64,000 bases of DNA from Anaerosomatales bacterium (GTDB lineage Bacteria; Actinomycetota; Coriobacteriia; Anaerosomatales; Anaerosomataceae): positions 434,001 through 498,000 of the forward strand of contig JASEEU010000001.1 of assembly GCA_030019445.1 (NCBI GenBank). The letters are read 5' to 3'. A program made the position numbers and the translations under genes. Every line of letters begins with the position of its first letter. Position 1 is the stretch's first letter. A model generated the notes under the pieces. The model was not told where the DNA came from and did no database searches. It saw only the letters and a list, made by a program, of their open reading frames with translations. Shown one piece after another: positions 8,077 to 17,754 of this stretch.

Positions 8077-8754
8077 CTACACCAAGCGTGTGCGCGCCGC
8101 AGCGCGGATGGCTGCCAGCGCGCCCGCGGGGTCCTGCTTGCCGAAGATGGCGCTGCCCGCGATGAGCGTGTCGGCGCCCGCCTCGACCACGAGCGGCGCA
8201 GTGGTGGCATCGATCCCGCCATCGACGGCGATGCGCGGCGATGCGCCCACCTCGGTACAGAGCGCAGCGAGACGCTCGATCCGACCCGCTGAGCCGGGTA
8301 TGAACGCCTGTCCCCCGAAGCCGGGGTTGACCGACATCACGAGGACGAGGTCGACGTCGGTCAGGATGTCGCGCAACGCCTCGACCGGAGTCGCAGGATT
8401 CATGGACACGCCCGCAAGGCGGCCCGCCTCGTGCACCGATTGCACGACGCGGTGCAGGTGGTCGCACGCCTCGGCGTGCACCACCACGATGTCCGCACCG
8501 GCGTCCAGGTACCAGTCGAGCGTCGCCTCGGCGTTGTCGATCATGAGATGCACGTCGAGCGGGACGTCCGTGATGGCCTTGAGCGCCCGCACGACCGGCG
8601 GCCCGATGGTGAGGTTGGGGACGAAGTGCCCATCCATCACATCGACGTGGATGAGGTCGGCGCCCGCCTGCTCCACGAGCTTCACCGCATCGCCGAGCCG
8701 CGCGAAGTCCGCCGAGAGGATCGACGGGGCTATGAAGAGCTCGTTGCGCGCCAT
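8077..8754 (-). CDS. rpe: Ribulose-phosphate 3-epimerase
   Basis: This 225-residue TIM-barrel enzyme interconverts ribulose 5-phosphate and xylulose 5-phosphate in the pentose phosphate pathway. Signatures are IAPSILSADFARL, HVDVMDGHFVPNLTIGP, LDVHLMI, VMSVNPGFGGQAFIP and IAVDGGID, including both metal-binding His/Asp pairs. Two adjacent ATGs (8757 and 8754) are possible. The second is better spaced from GAGGAGG, while the first gives an ATGA overlap with gpsA. It is the last gene of the long aro-cmk-der unit before the FMN riboswitch. Confidence 0.95.
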   Translation of the reverse strand: MARNELFIAPSILSADFARLGDAVKLVEQAGADLIHVDVMDGHFVPNLTIGPPVVRALKAITDVPLDVHLMIDNAEATLDWYLDAGADIVVVHAEACDHLHRVVQSVHEAGRLAGVSMNPATPVEALRDILTDVDLVLVMSVNPGFGGQAFIPGSAGRIERLAALCTEVGASPRIAVDGGIDATTAPLVVEAGADTLIAGSAIFGKQDPAGALAAIRAAARTRLV

Positions 8755-9776
8755 CATGCCTCCTCGTCCACAAGACCCATGCCGTGCAGCTCGTCGGTGG
8801 CGCTGCGGCCCATGAGCAGGCTGCCTGCGCTCGACACGTCGGCGCCCTCGTACAGCACCGCGCGTACCTGGTGCGTGATGGGCAGCTCCATGCCCACGCT
8901 CTGCGCCAGCTCGTGCACGCTGATCGCGCTGCGAGCTCCCTCGGCTACCATGTGCGTCTTCTCGGCGTACCCCTCGACGGTGCCACCGCGGGCGACCCAC
9001 TCGCCCAGCGCCCGGTTCCGGCTGTGCTGCGACGTGCACGTCGCGATAAGGTCCCCCATGCCGGCCAGCCCCATGTACGTGAGCGGGTTCGCGCCGAGCG
9101 CGCGCCCAAGGCGGCTCATCTCGGCCAGACCGCGTGTCATGAGCGTCGCTTTGGTGTTGTCCCCGTACCCGACGCCGTCCGACATCCCGGCCGCCACCGC
9201 GATGACGTTCTTGGACGCGCCGCCGAGCTCCACCCCGACGATGTCGGGATTGGTGTACACGCGGAACGCCGGTCTCATGAACACGTCCTGCCACAGCTTG
9301 GCCACCGGCTCCTCATGGGCCGCCACGACGGTGGCCGAGGGGATCCCGCGGGACACCTCCTCGGCGTGGTTGGGGCCGGAGAGGGCCGCCAGGCGGGCAC
9401 GATTGCCGAGGACATCTTCGAGCACCTCGGTCATCCGCATGTGCGTGCCCTCTTCTACGCCCTTCGCCAGGTTGATGACGGGGGTATCGCCCGGAAGGAC
9501 GCCGCGCATGCTCTCGGCGGTGCCGCGCACGCCGTGGCTGGGCGTCACGATCACCACGCCCTCGGCGCCGCGCAGCGCCTCCTCGATGTCGGGATACGCG
9601 GTGACCGAGACGGGCACGTGCACGTCGGGAAGGTACAGCGGGTTGTGGCGATCTGCGTTGATCCCCTCGGCGATCTCGGGTTCACGCGCCCAGAGGGAGA
9701 CGTCGATGCCCTTGGAGCCGATGAGCCAGGAGACGGCCGTGCCCCACGACCCGGCCCCGATGACTGCGATCCTCAT
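8754..9776 (-). CDS. gpsA: Glycerol-3-phosphate dehydrogenase [NAD(P)+]
   Basis: This 340-residue cytosolic enzyme reduces dihydroxyacetone phosphate to sn-glycerol 3-phosphate for phospholipid synthesis. It has the Rossmann motif GAGSWGTAV at the N-terminus, VSGPNHAEE-type active-site residues (ALSGPNHAEEVSRG), and GGASKNVIAVAAGMSDG with the catalytic Lys. The ATG at 9776 begins MRIAVIGAGSWG and overlaps the plsY stop (TGATG). plsY uses the product of this reaction as acyl acceptor, so the pair forms a functional module. Confidence 0.96.
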   Translation of the reverse strand: MRIAVIGAGSWGTAVSWLIGSKGIDVSLWAREPEIAEGINADRHNPLYLPDVHVPVSVTAYPDIEEALRGAEGVVIVTPSHGVRGTAESMRGVLPGDTPVINLAKGVEEGTHMRMTEVLEDVLGNRARLAALSGPNHAEEVSRGIPSATVVAAHEEPVAKLWQDVFMRPAFRVYTNPDIVGVELGGASKNVIAVAAGMSDGVGYGDNTKATLMTRGLAEMSRLGRALGANPLTYMGLAGMGDLIATCTSQHSRNRALGEWVARGGTVEGYAEKTHMVAEGARSAISVHELAQSVGMELPITHQVRAVLYEGADVSSAGSLLMGRSATDELHGMGLVDEEA

Positions 9777-10447
9777 CACGCATCTCCTCCCTGGCGCCGC
9801 TTGCGCACTTCGTCCCACAGCCTTCTTCTGAAGGTTATCTTAGACTCCTCGCCACGGGCGATGCGGCGGATGTTGGAGCGGTGTCGCCAGATCACGAGGA
9901 CGCACGCGATGAACGCGAACACGAGCAGCGCGGTGCGACCGGGATAGAGCAGCGCGGTCACCACCGGGAAGAGCGCGGCGATCGTGATCGACCCGAGCGA
10001 GACCATGTGCCAGATCCCCACGACGATGAAGAAGACGGCGGCCATGACAGCAGCCGACTGGGGCGCGGCGACCACGATCGCCCCGGCGGCCGTCGCCACA
10101 CCCTTGCCGCCCGAGAAGCCGATGAACGGCGAGAACGAGTGGCCTGCTATGGCGACGGTCGCACCGAGGACCGACATCCAGTCATGGCCGCTCATCCCCC
10201 ACGCGGGCGCCGCGAGCGCAGCCGCGATCCACACCGCCATAGCTCCTTTGAGGGCGTCGAGCGCGAGCACGAGGAAGCCCGGCGCTGGGCCGAACACGCG
10301 CAGCACGTTGGTGGCACCGGTGTTACCCGAGCCATGGCGGCGGATGTCCTCGCCCCAGAACACGCGTCCCACGAGGATGGCGAACGGGATCGAGCCGAGC
10401 GCGTACGCGGCAAGCGCCGCCGCGCCTATGCGCCACGCATACTCCAC
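9776..10447 (-). CDS. plsY: Acyl-phosphate:glycerol-3-phosphate acyltransferase PlsY
   Basis: This 223-residue integral membrane protein transfers acyl groups from acyl phosphate to position 1 of glycerol 3-phosphate. The three active-site loops are visible: RHGSGNTGATNVLR near residues 35-48, SFSPFIGFSGGKGVAT with the GGKG motif, and VWRHRSNIRRIARGEE-like C-terminal basic loop. Several strongly hydrophobic helices lie between them. The start is GTG at 10447, with GAAGGA six bases upstream and only two bases after the der stop. Confidence 0.94.
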   Translation of the reverse strand: MEYAWRIGAAALAAYALGSIPFAILVGRVFWGEDIRRHGSGNTGATNVLRVFGPAPGFLVLALDALKGAMAVWIAAALAAPAWGMSGHDWMSVLGATVAIAGHSFSPFIGFSGGKGVATAAGAIVVAAPQSAAVMAAVFFIVVGIWHMVSLGSITIAALFPVVTALLYPGRTALLVFAFIACVLVIWRHRSNIRRIARGEESKITFRRRLWDEVRKRRQGGDA

Positions 10448-10449
10448 GC

Positions 10450-11763
10450 TCAGTCCTTCTTCTTGAACTTCAGGATGATCGGCGTTCCCACGAGGTCGAA
10501 CGCCTCGCGCAGGCGGTTCTCGAGGTACCGGCGATAGTTGTCGTCGACCAGTCGCGGATGGTTGGCGAAGAAGGTGAACCCGGGCGGCCTGGTGCGCGTC
10601 TGCGTCCCGTACTGGATGCGGAGCGACTTCCCCTGCCGTGAGACCGTGTGTCCGGTGGCGCGCAGGTCGGTGAGCAGCTTGTTGAGCGCGCTCGTCGAGA
10701 TCTCGCGCGTGTAGGCGGCGTACGCCTGCTCGATCGCAGCGAAGACCGTCTGCATGCCGCGCCCGGTCTTGGCGCTCACGCGGAGCACCGGCGCGAAGCC
10801 GATGAAACCGAGTCGCTCGGCGACCTGCTCGGCCACCTCGGCCTTCTCCTCCGGACCGCCCACGATGTCCCACTTGTTCATGAGCACGACGATCGCGCAT
10901 CCGCGCTCTGCCGCGAAGCGCGCGACCCGCTGGTCCTGGTCGGTCACCCCGAGGGGCGAGTCGATGACGAGCAGCGCGACGTCGGCCCGGTCGATCGCCC
11001 GCATGGCGCGCACGAAGCTGTAGTACTCGACCGACTCGTCGATCCGCGACTTGCGACGGAGCCCCGCGGTGTCCACGAGCCGGATCGCGGTCCCCTCGTG
11101 CTCGATGCGGGTGTCGATCGCGTCGCGCGTGGTACCCGCGACATCCGAGACGATCGTGCGCTCGGCGCCCACGAGACGGTTGAAGAGCGACGACTTCCCG
11201 GCGTTGGGCCGGCCGATGATGGCCACATCGATGACGCCCTCGCCCTCCTCGGCCATGCCCGCCTCGTCCGGCAGCGCAGCGACGAGCGCGTCGAGCAGGT
11301 CGCCGGTATTGTGGCCGTGGAGCGCCGAGACGCCCCACGGGCGGCCAAGTCCGAGGGACCAGAAGTCGTGGACGGCATCCTGCTGCCCGGGGGTGTCGAG
11401 CTTGTTCACGACGAGGAAGACCGGCTTGTCGGAGCGCTTGAGCAGCCGCGCGACCTCCTCGTCGCTCGTCTGCACCCCCGCCGCCGCGTCCACGAGGAAG
11501 ACGACCACATCTGCTTCCTCGGCCGCGTGGATGGCCTGGGCGCGGATGGACGAACCGAACGCGTCGGCATCAGCGAACTCGATGCCCCCGGTGTCGATGA
11601 GCATGAACTCGCGACCCGCCCAGTCGGCGTGGTGGTAGCTGCGGTCGCGCGTGACGCCGCTTGCGGCGTGCACGATCGCGTCGCGTGCCTGGGCAAGGCG
11701 GTTGACCAGCGTCGACTTGCCGACGTTGGGTCGTCCGACGACAGCGATGATAGGAAGTGCCAT
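10450..11763 (-). CDS. der: Ribosome-associated GTPase Der (EngA)
   Basis: This 437-residue protein has two tandem GTPase domains and a C-terminal KH-like domain, needed for 50S subunit assembly. P-loops are GRPNVGKSTL near residue 9 and GRPNAGKSSL near residue 185. The matching G4 motifs are NKLD and NKWD. Both DTGG/DTAG switch II motifs are present (IDTGGIEF, VDTAGLRRKS). The C-terminus contains RIQYGTQTRTRPPGFTFF, typical of the KH domain. It sits 15 bases after the DUF512 gene. Confidence 0.96.
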   Translation of the reverse strand: MALPIIAVVGRPNVGKSTLVNRLAQARDAIVHAASGVTRDRSYHHADWAGREFMLIDTGGIEFADADAFGSSIRAQAIHAAEEADVVVFLVDAAAGVQTSDEEVARLLKRSDKPVFLVVNKLDTPGQQDAVHDFWSLGLGRPWGVSALHGHNTGDLLDALVAALPDEAGMAEEGEGVIDVAIIGRPNAGKSSLFNRLVGAERTIVSDVAGTTRDAIDTRIEHEGTAIRLVDTAGLRRKSRIDESVEYYSFVRAMRAIDRADVALLVIDSPLGVTDQDQRVARFAAERGCAIVVLMNKWDIVGGPEEKAEVAEQVAERLGFIGFAPVLRVSAKTGRGMQTVFAAIEQAYAAYTREISTSALNKLLTDLRATGHTVSRQGKSLRIQYGTQTRTRPPGFTFFANHPRLVDDNYRRYLENRLREAFDLVGTPIILKFKKKD

Positions 11764-11778
11764 TCCGAGCGCCTTTCG

Positions 11779-13098
11779 TCAGCCGGGGTACGCCGCAAGC
11801 GCATGCACGAGCGACGCCGCATCGGCGGGGACGATCCGCACCGGCGCGTCGGCGAGTTCGCCGAGCGAAGCCGCGGGGATGTCGTCCAGGGTGAGCCCGT
11901 CGGAGTTTACTATAACGTCCGGCACGATGTAGGGCCCGTCGTCCCCATCCGCCCGTATCGCGGTGACGATGTCCGCGGCGCCGAGGAGGCCCGCCACCGT
12001 GACGCTCGGCCCGAAGAGCGTGTTGCCCACGCCGAGGACGCGCACACGGCCATCGAGCCCCGCGGCCGACAACAGGCGTTCAAGCACCGGCGCGAAGAGC
12101 GTCCCGGTCACGAGCACCCCGCGCCCGACGCGAGGCGACACGTCCGTGGAGCCGGCAAGCTCATCGGCGAACGCCCGGACCATGCCTATACCGTTCTCGT
12201 ACTGTGGGAATCCGTCGTACGCCTCAGCGGGCGGCACCTCCGACCCGGCCAGGAGATGGAATTCGTCGGCGGCGTAGACCCACCCGGACCCCCGCTCGCT
12301 CCGCATCCGGCGCTGCGTCTCGGCCACCGCGTCGAGCACGTCGCGCGCCTGCGCGGGCGTGCGGTACGAGGGCTTCTCGGCGGCATGCCGCGCGGTCCGA
12401 CCAACCGGGACGAGCCCACCGGAGCGCACGCCGTCCCGGGCTGCAAGCCACGCAAGGGTGCGACTGAGGACGCCGCCATCGTTGACGCCGGGCACGAGCA
12501 CGACCTGCGCGTGGACCTCGATGCCCGCCTCGAGCAACTCGTCGAGACGCTCGAGCGCGCGGTCCTCGACCGTCGGGCAGATGAGGCGCCGGCGCACATC
12601 GGGATCGACCGCGTGCACTGAGACGTAGAGCGGCGAGAGGCGTTGCTCGACGATGCGCGTCACGTCATCGTCGTCGAGGTTGGTGAGCGTGATGAACGTC
12701 TGCTCGAGGAAGGACAGCCGGTAGTCGTCATCGCGGACGTAGAGCGACCGGCGCAATCCCGTGGGCAGCCCGGCGACGAAGCAGAACGTGCACGCGTTCT
12801 CGCACTCGCGCACCCCGTCGAAGACGGCGTCCCGGAACGTCACGCCGAGCGCCGTCCCGTCACGCTCGATCTCGATCTCCCGCCGCCGGCCGCCGCGCTC
12901 GATGGTGACCGAGAAGGACGGCTCGCCGGTGAGCCACTGCCAGTCGAGGATGTCGCGCACGCGCCGTCCATCGACGGCGAGGACGACGTCACCCGGCCGA
13001 AGCCCGGCCCTCCAGGCGACCGACCCGCGCTCCACGGTCTCGAGCGTGCCGCCGGTGCCCGCCGCCGGGCGCGTCTCCGCGTATCGCCTATGCTCCAT
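11779..13098 (-). CDS. DUF512 protein: PDZ domain plus radical-SAM-like iron-sulfur enzyme
   Basis: This 439-residue protein begins with a PDZ-like domain (VERGSVAWRAGLRPGDVVLA, about residues 22-42). A radical-SAM-like core follows, with the three-cysteine motif CENACTFCFVAGLPTGLR near residue 99 and the companion signature LYVRDDDYRLSFL. The DUF512 C-terminal domain carries VTGTLFAP and DVIVNSDGL motifs. The family lies next to der and ispH in many Bacillota and Actinomycetota, and its substrate is unknown. It overlaps ispH by 11 bases. Family identity is confident; function is not. Confidence 0.85.
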   Translation of the reverse strand: MEHRRYAETRPAAGTGGTLETVERGSVAWRAGLRPGDVVLAVDGRRVRDILDWQWLTGEPSFSVTIERGGRRREIEIERDGTALGVTFRDAVFDGVRECENACTFCFVAGLPTGLRRSLYVRDDDYRLSFLEQTFITLTNLDDDDVTRIVEQRLSPLYVSVHAVDPDVRRRLICPTVEDRALERLDELLEAGIEVHAQVVLVPGVNDGGVLSRTLAWLAARDGVRSGGLVPVGRTARHAAEKPSYRTPAQARDVLDAVAETQRRMRSERGSGWVYAADEFHLLAGSEVPPAEAYDGFPQYENGIGMVRAFADELAGSTDVSPRVGRGVLVTGTLFAPVLERLLSAAGLDGRVRVLGVGNTLFGPSVTVAGLLGAADIVTAIRADGDDGPYIVPDVIVNSDGLTLDDIPAASLGELADAPVRIVPADAASLVHALAAYPG

Positions 13099-13933
13099 CG
13101 CCGTCGAGCGCCTCGATCGCCGCGATCACACCGCGGATCTGCTCGTCGGGCGTGGACGCGCCCGCCGTCACACCGACGGTCTCGGCATCGGCGAACCACT
13201 CTGCCCTGAGCTCGTCGGCGGTCTCGACATGCCGCACGTTGGGATTCACCGACCGGCAGATCTCAGCGAGCCGGTTCGTGTTTCCCGAGTTGTGCCCCCC
13301 GACGACCACGATGACATCGACGCGCGCGGCGAGGTCCGCGGCCGCGGCCTGCCGCTGTGCCGTCGCGCTGCAGATGGTGTTGCAGACGCGCAGCTCGGTC
13401 ACCCTGCCGAGGAGCGCCGAGACGACCTCTTCGAGCCGCGCGAGCGACTGCGTGGTCTGGACCACGACGCCGATGCGCCGTGACGGCAGCTTGGCCGGGA
13501 GGTCCGCCGCGCTTTGCACGATGAGCGCCTTGCCCCCCGCGTGGGCGAGGATGCCCTCCACTTCGGGATGCTCGGCCTCACCGACGATGATCACCGAGTA
13601 CGCGCCGGCCACCAGGTCTGAGGCGCATGTGTGGGCGGCACGGACGAACGGACATGTGGCGTCGACGACCTCCAGCCCTTTGGCGCGCGCCGCCTCGATG
13701 ATGGCCGGGTCGACGCCGTGGGAGCGGATGACGACGGTGCCCTCCGAGACCTCGTCGAGGCGTGAGGCTACCTCGACACCCTTTCCGCGGAGCCCCTCGA
13801 CGGCCTGCGGGTTATGGATGAGCGGACCGAGCGTGTGGACGGGGCCCTCGGCCCCGCTCGCCTCGACGGCGAGCTTGAGCGCACGCTCGACGCCGTAGCA
13901 GACGCCCGCGTGCTCTGCGACGATCACCTTCAT
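13088..13933 (-). CDS. ispH: 4-hydroxy-3-methylbut-2-enyl diphosphate reductase
   Basis: This 281-residue enzyme catalyses the last step of the MEP isoprenoid pathway, giving IPP and DMAPP through a 4Fe-4S cluster. The three cluster cysteines are in AGVCYGVERAL (residue 12), VVDATCPFV (near 95) and CNTICSATAQRQ (near 190). The conserved His motifs IRSHGVDP and GEAEHPEVEG are also present. No extra ribosomal protein S1 domain is fused, unlike in some Bacillota. It overlaps plsC by four bases. Confidence 0.96.
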   Translation of the reverse strand: MKVIVAEHAGVCYGVERALKLAVEASGAEGPVHTLGPLIHNPQAVEGLRGKGVEVASRLDEVSEGTVVIRSHGVDPAIIEAARAKGLEVVDATCPFVRAAHTCASDLVAGAYSVIIVGEAEHPEVEGILAHAGGKALIVQSAADLPAKLPSRRIGVVVQTTQSLARLEEVVSALLGRVTELRVCNTICSATAQRQAAAADLAARVDVIVVVGGHNSGNTNRLAEICRSVNPNVRHVETADELRAEWFADAETVGVTAGASTPDEQIRGVIAAIEALDGDGA

Positions 13934-14565
13934 GAGGCCTCACCCCGTCCTGCCGCCAGCTCGGCGGCGATCCCGGCCATGACGGCATCGGTGAGCGCAC
14001 GGACGCGCTCCTTGCGCGATGCCGCCTCGACCTCATCGGGCGGGATCGGCACCCCGAAGCGTATGGTCACGCGCCCGAGGCGCGGGAGCTTCGCTCCCCG
14101 CGGCATCACCCGGTCCGTCCCGATGAACGCTACCGGGACCACCGGCACCCCGCCCCGGAGCGCGATGAATGCGGCGCCTCCGTGCGCCTCGCCGGGGGCC
14201 TCGACATCAGCTTCCGCCCGCGTCCCTTCGGGGAAGATGCCCACCAGCCCGCCCTCACGCACGATGGCCGTCGCGCGCTCGATCGCGGCCCGGTCGACCT
14301 CGCCCCGCGTGACCGGGAAGGCCCAGAGCCTCGGCAGGAGCCACCCCAGGAACCAGCCCTCCCACAGCTCGCGCTTGGCCATGAAGTGGACCGGGCGCGG
14401 GCCGGCGCACCAGAGCGTGACCGGATCCATGTACGAGACGTGGTTGCCGGCAAGGACGGCGCCGCCCTCCGGGATGCGTTCGACGCCCACCGTGCGGACG
14501 CGGAACAGCGCGAGCACGAGCTTGCCGATCGTCGCACGCACGAACCGTCCCACCGGCTGGTTCAC
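13930..14565 (-). CDS. plsC: 1-acyl-sn-glycerol-3-phosphate acyltransferase
   Basis: This 211-residue membrane-associated enzyme makes phosphatidate from lysophosphatidate. The catalytic HX4D motif is in AGNHVSYMDPV near residue 41, and the acceptor-binding motif FPEGTRAEADV is near residue 115. A preceding hydrophobic stretch (IGKLVLALFRV) may anchor it to the membrane. It is placed between cmk and ispH with 4-base overlaps on both sides. Together with plsY and gpsA in the same run it completes phosphatidate synthesis. Confidence 0.93.
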   Translation of the reverse strand: MNQPVGRFVRATIGKLVLALFRVRTVGVERIPEGGAVLAGNHVSYMDPVTLWCAGPRPVHFMAKRELWEGWFLGWLLPRLWAFPVTRGEVDRAAIERATAIVREGGLVGIFPEGTRAEADVEAPGEAHGGAAFIALRGGVPVVPVAFIGTDRVMPRGAKLPRLGRVTIRFGVPIPPDEVEAASRKERVRALTDAVMAGIAAELAAGRGEAS

Positions 14566-15230
14566 GACGCCTCACCGACCAGCCGCGCGACGCGCTCGAC
14601 GACCTCGTCGACGCTCATCCCCGTCGTGTCGACCACGACGGCGTCATCGGCCACCGCAAGCGGGCTCGCCGCACGTGTAGAGTCCGCGCTGTCACGCGCC
14701 TCGATGCCCTCGTGCACCGCACGCTCCTCGAGGGCGTGACCGCGCTCGGCAAGCTCCCCGTGGCGGCGGCGCGCGCGCTCCTCGGCGGATGCCGTGAGGT
14801 AGGCCTTCACCGGCGCGTCAGGGAATACGACGGTTCCGATGTCCCGGCCCTCGACGACGGTGTCGCTCGCACCCGCAAGACGACGCTGCTGCGCGACCAT
14901 CGCCGCGCGCACGCCCGGGACCCGGGCGACCGCGCTCACCGCCGCGTCCGCCTCGGGGGTCCTGATGGCGGCCGTCACGTCGGTCCCGCCGATGTGGACC
15001 GTGTCGGGGACGGGATCGCCAGCGGGGTGTCCGAACGTGATGACCTCGCCCTCGGCCAACCGTGCCAGCGCCGCTTCGTCAGCGAGGTCGATGCCCCGGT
15101 CGAGGGCGAGCGCCGCGACGGCGCGGTACATGGCGCCGGTGTCGAGATACGCGAAGCCGAGACGCCGCGCGAGTGCGCGTGCCACGGTGGACTTGCCGGA
15201 GGCCGCAGGGCCGTCGATCGCTACGATCAC
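14562..15230 (-). CDS. cmk: Cytidylate kinase
   Basis: This 222-residue kinase phosphorylates CMP and dCMP. The start MIVAIDGPAASGKSTVARAL contains the P-loop, and YLDTGAMYRAVA and VEGRDIGTVVFPDA are family signatures. The lid segment with RARRRHGE is present. It follows aroA by 50 bases and overlaps plsC (ATGA-type). The aroA-cmk neighbourhood is a widespread bacterial arrangement. Confidence 0.95.
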   Translation of the reverse strand: MIVAIDGPAASGKSTVARALARRLGFAYLDTGAMYRAVAALALDRGIDLADEAALARLAEGEVITFGHPAGDPVPDTVHIGGTDVTAAIRTPEADAAVSAVARVPGVRAAMVAQQRRLAGASDTVVEGRDIGTVVFPDAPVKAYLTASAEERARRRHGELAERGHALEERAVHEGIEARDSADSTRAASPLAVADDAVVVDTTGMSVDEVVERVARLVGEAS

Positions 15231-15280
15231 GAGGCTCCGATCCGAGGGGTGCAGGCACGGGAGATTCTAGCACGTCAGGG

Positions 15281-16597
15281 TCAGCGGAGCGCCCCTCCGA
15301 CGCCAAGCGCCGCGAGGTCCTCGGTGAACGTCGGGTACGACACGTCGACCGCCTCGAACCGGTCGATCGAGACCGTGTCCGTCGCGGCGAGGCCGGCGAC
15401 CGCATACGCCATCGCGAGGCGGTGGTCGCCACGGGAGTCGACGGCGCCACCGGCAAGGCGGACCGGACCCTCGACCTCGAGCCAGTCGTCCCCGGAGCGC
15501 ACGCGCCCGCCGAGCGCGCGCAGCCCCTCGGCGAGAGCTTCGAGACGGTCCGACTCCTTGACGCGCAGCTCCCCCACGCCGGCGAAACGCGTCGTCCCCT
15601 CGGCCATGCTCGCCACGATCGCCAGGACCGGCACCTCGTCGATGAGCGACGGCACCTCGTCAGGGGTCACGATCGTGGCCGCGAGCGTCGCGCCCGAGCG
15701 TACCCGCAGCGTGCCGACCGGCTCGGGGTCGATGACCGCGAGGTCGACCGTGATGTCGGCGCCCATCCGCTCCAGGACGCGCAGGAAGCCGATGCGCGTG
15801 GGGTTGAGCGCAACGCGCGGCAGGACGATGTCGCTGCCGGAGACCATGAGCGCCGCCGCGACGAGGAACGCCGCCGAGGAGGGATCGCCCGGGACGTCAT
15901 AGTGGGCGGCGCGCGGGACGACGGGGCCGTCGACCCAGGCCGTGCGCTCGACGGCATCCGTGCCCACCGGCACGCCGAAGAGCGGCAGGAGCCGCTCGGT
16001 ATGGTCGCGGCACGGCGCGGGCTCGCGCACGAGCGTCCGCCCGGGGGCCCGCGTCCCCGCAAGCAACACGGCGGTCTTGACCTGCGCGCTCGCGACAGGA
16101 AGCTCGTAGTCGATGGGCGCGAGCGGCCCGCCATGCACCGTGACGGGCAGGCGGTCACCCTCGGCCATCGTGAATGCGGCCCCCATGCGCTCGAGCGGAG
16201 CCGTCACGCGCGCCATCGGCCGACGCGAGAGCGACTCGTCGCCGGTGAGCGTCACCTCGACGTCCCACCCGGCGAGCACGCCCATGAGCAGCCGGGCCGT
16301 GGTGCCGCTGTTGCCGCAGTCGACGGGCCCACCGGGAGCGAGCGGACCGGATGCACCCCACCCGACGACGCCGATGTCCAGGCCGCCGCCGACCCGCGCG
16401 GTCTCCACGCGTGCCCCGAGCGCCCGCACCGCCTCGATCGTCGAGCGCACATCCGCGCTGTCGAGCACGCCGGTGAGCGCCGACGTGCCCTCGGCCATAG
16501 CCGAGAAGAGCACCGCACGGTGCGAGAGCGACTTGTCCCCGGGGACCGTGACCTCCCCTGCGAGCGGGCCGTCGACCGGTCGGGCATGGTACCGCAT
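15281..16597 (-). CDS. aroA: 3-phosphoshikimate 1-carboxyvinyltransferase (EPSP synthase)
   Basis: This 438-residue shikimate-pathway enzyme joins phosphoenolpyruvate to shikimate 3-phosphate. Motifs are GDKSLSHRAVLFSAMAEG near residue 21, NSGTTARLLMGVLAG near 94, GDESLSRRPM, and RVKESDRL near the C-terminus, each contributing substrate-binding residues. The two-fold inverse alpha/beta barrel length is normal. It begins nine bases after tyrA in the hisC-aroF-tyrA-aroA unit. The motif spacing around GDKS does not by itself tell whether it is glyphosate sensitive. Confidence 0.95.
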   Translation of the reverse strand: MRYHARPVDGPLAGEVTVPGDKSLSHRAVLFSAMAEGTSALTGVLDSADVRSTIEAVRALGARVETARVGGGLDIGVVGWGASGPLAPGGPVDCGNSGTTARLLMGVLAGWDVEVTLTGDESLSRRPMARVTAPLERMGAAFTMAEGDRLPVTVHGGPLAPIDYELPVASAQVKTAVLLAGTRAPGRTLVREPAPCRDHTERLLPLFGVPVGTDAVERTAWVDGPVVPRAAHYDVPGDPSSAAFLVAAALMVSGSDIVLPRVALNPTRIGFLRVLERMGADITVDLAVIDPEPVGTLRVRSGATLAATIVTPDEVPSLIDEVPVLAIVASMAEGTTRFAGVGELRVKESDRLEALAEGLRALGGRVRSGDDWLEVEGPVRLAGGAVDSRGDHRLAMAYAVAGLAATDTVSIDRFEAVDVSYPTFTEDLAALGVGGALR

Positions 16598-16606
16598 GGG
16601 CGCCTC

Positions 16607-17752
16607 CTACTCGAGCGGCTTGAGCTGCGGGGCGAACCCGGCTTCGGCGAGCTCGGCCATCAGGCCGCCGATGTCGCCCTCGTCGGTCAGCACGAGGCGC
16701 AGGACCGCCGCGTCCTCGGACTGGTGGTCGATCTCGATGTCCTCGATGTTGCACCCGTGACGACCGACCGCCGTGGTGATCGTCGAGATGACGCCCGGCT
16801 CGTCGCGCATCAGGATCGACAGCTCGGAGAGCGCGCTCGTGGCAGGGACCCACTGCGCCGGAAGGGCACGCCGCTGCTCGGCGGCCTCAGCGAGCCACGC
16901 CTCGAGCGCTTCCGCGTCACGGCGACCGAGCACCGCCGAGAAGTCCCCGAGCACGCGCCGGAGGTCTTCCACGCCCGCGATGACGGCCTCGGCGTTGTCC
17001 AGGCAGATGCCCGTCCACAGCCCCGGGCTGCCCGCGGCGATGCGCGTCATGTCTTTGAAACCGCCCGCTGCGAGCCGGAGCAGGTCCTGCCCACCTGAGC
17101 GCGCGCGCTCGCCGGCGAGGGCGATCAGCGCCGCGGCAGCCACGTGCGGGACGTGCGAGATGACGGCCACCGCCTCATCGTGAGCCGCGGCGGGCACGGA
17201 GATCACGCGCGCTCCGAGCGAGGTGACGAAGGCGTGCAGCCGCCGGAACGCGTCGGCGTCGGTGTGGGCGGCGGGCGTGAGGACGTGGTAGGCGCCGTCG
17301 AGCAGCGTCGGCGAAGCGGCGTCGATGCCGCTGCGCTCCGAGCCCGCCATCGGGTGCCCGCCGATGACGTGCAGCCCTTCGCGCGCATTGCCGGCGGCGG
17401 CAGCCATCACCGCGGCCTTGGTGGATGCCACGTCGGTCACGACGCCACGGAATCCCTTCTGGGCCAGCTCGGCGATCCATGCGAGCGTCGCGTCCACGGG
17501 CGTCGCCAGCACCACGAGCCCGTCCGGGTCGGGCGCGAACCAGCCGGCCGCCCACGCCTCGGGCACCGTGAGCGCCTCATCGCACGCGCCGCGTTCGACC
17601 GCGAGGGCGACCGTCCGTGCATCCGTGTCAACGCCGCGGACTCGCACTACCCCGGCCCGGCGCGCGGCGTGCGCCACCGACCCGCCGATGAGCCCGAGGC
17701 CCACCACGGTCACGCGGGAGAACGGTGCCTGCTGTGGTCTCGTCTCGGCCAT
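16607..17752 (-). CDS. tyrA: Prephenate dehydrogenase with C-terminal ACT domain
   Basis: This 381-residue enzyme oxidatively decarboxylates prephenate on the way to tyrosine. The N-terminal Rossmann fold has [16 protein letters not shown], then [15 protein letters not shown] with the catalytic His, and [10 protein letters not shown] in the dimerisation domain. Residues from about 300 ([20 protein letters not shown]) form an ACT domain, suggesting feedback control by an amino acid such as tyrosine. The ATG at 17752 lies two bases from the aroF stop. The longer upstream frame has no protein-like character. Confidence 0.93.
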   Translation of the reverse strand: MAETRPQQAPFSRVTVVGLGLIGGSVAHAARRAGVVRVRGVDTDARTVALAVERGACDEALTVPEAWAAGWFAPDPDGLVVLATPVDATLAWIAELAQKGFRGVVTDVASTKAAVMAAAAGNAREGLHVIGGHPMAGSERSGIDAASPTLLDGAYHVLTPAAHTDADAFRRLHAFVTSLGARVISVPAAAHDEAVAVISHVPHVAAAALIALAGERARSGGQDLLRLAAGGFKDMTRIAAGSPGLWTGICLDNAEAVIAGVEDLRRVLGDFSAVLGRRDAEALEAWLAEAAEQRRALPAQWVPATSALSELSILMRDEPGVISTITTAVGRHGCNIEDIEIDHQSEDAAVLRLVLTDEGDIGGLMAELAEAGFAPQLKPLE

Positions 17753-17754
17753 CG

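Noticed and set aside
15062-17098. A 678-residue open frame on the plus strand
   Set aside because: It is antisense to cmk, aroA and tyrA, with only low-complexity charged residues. It is a codon-bias artefact of high GC content.
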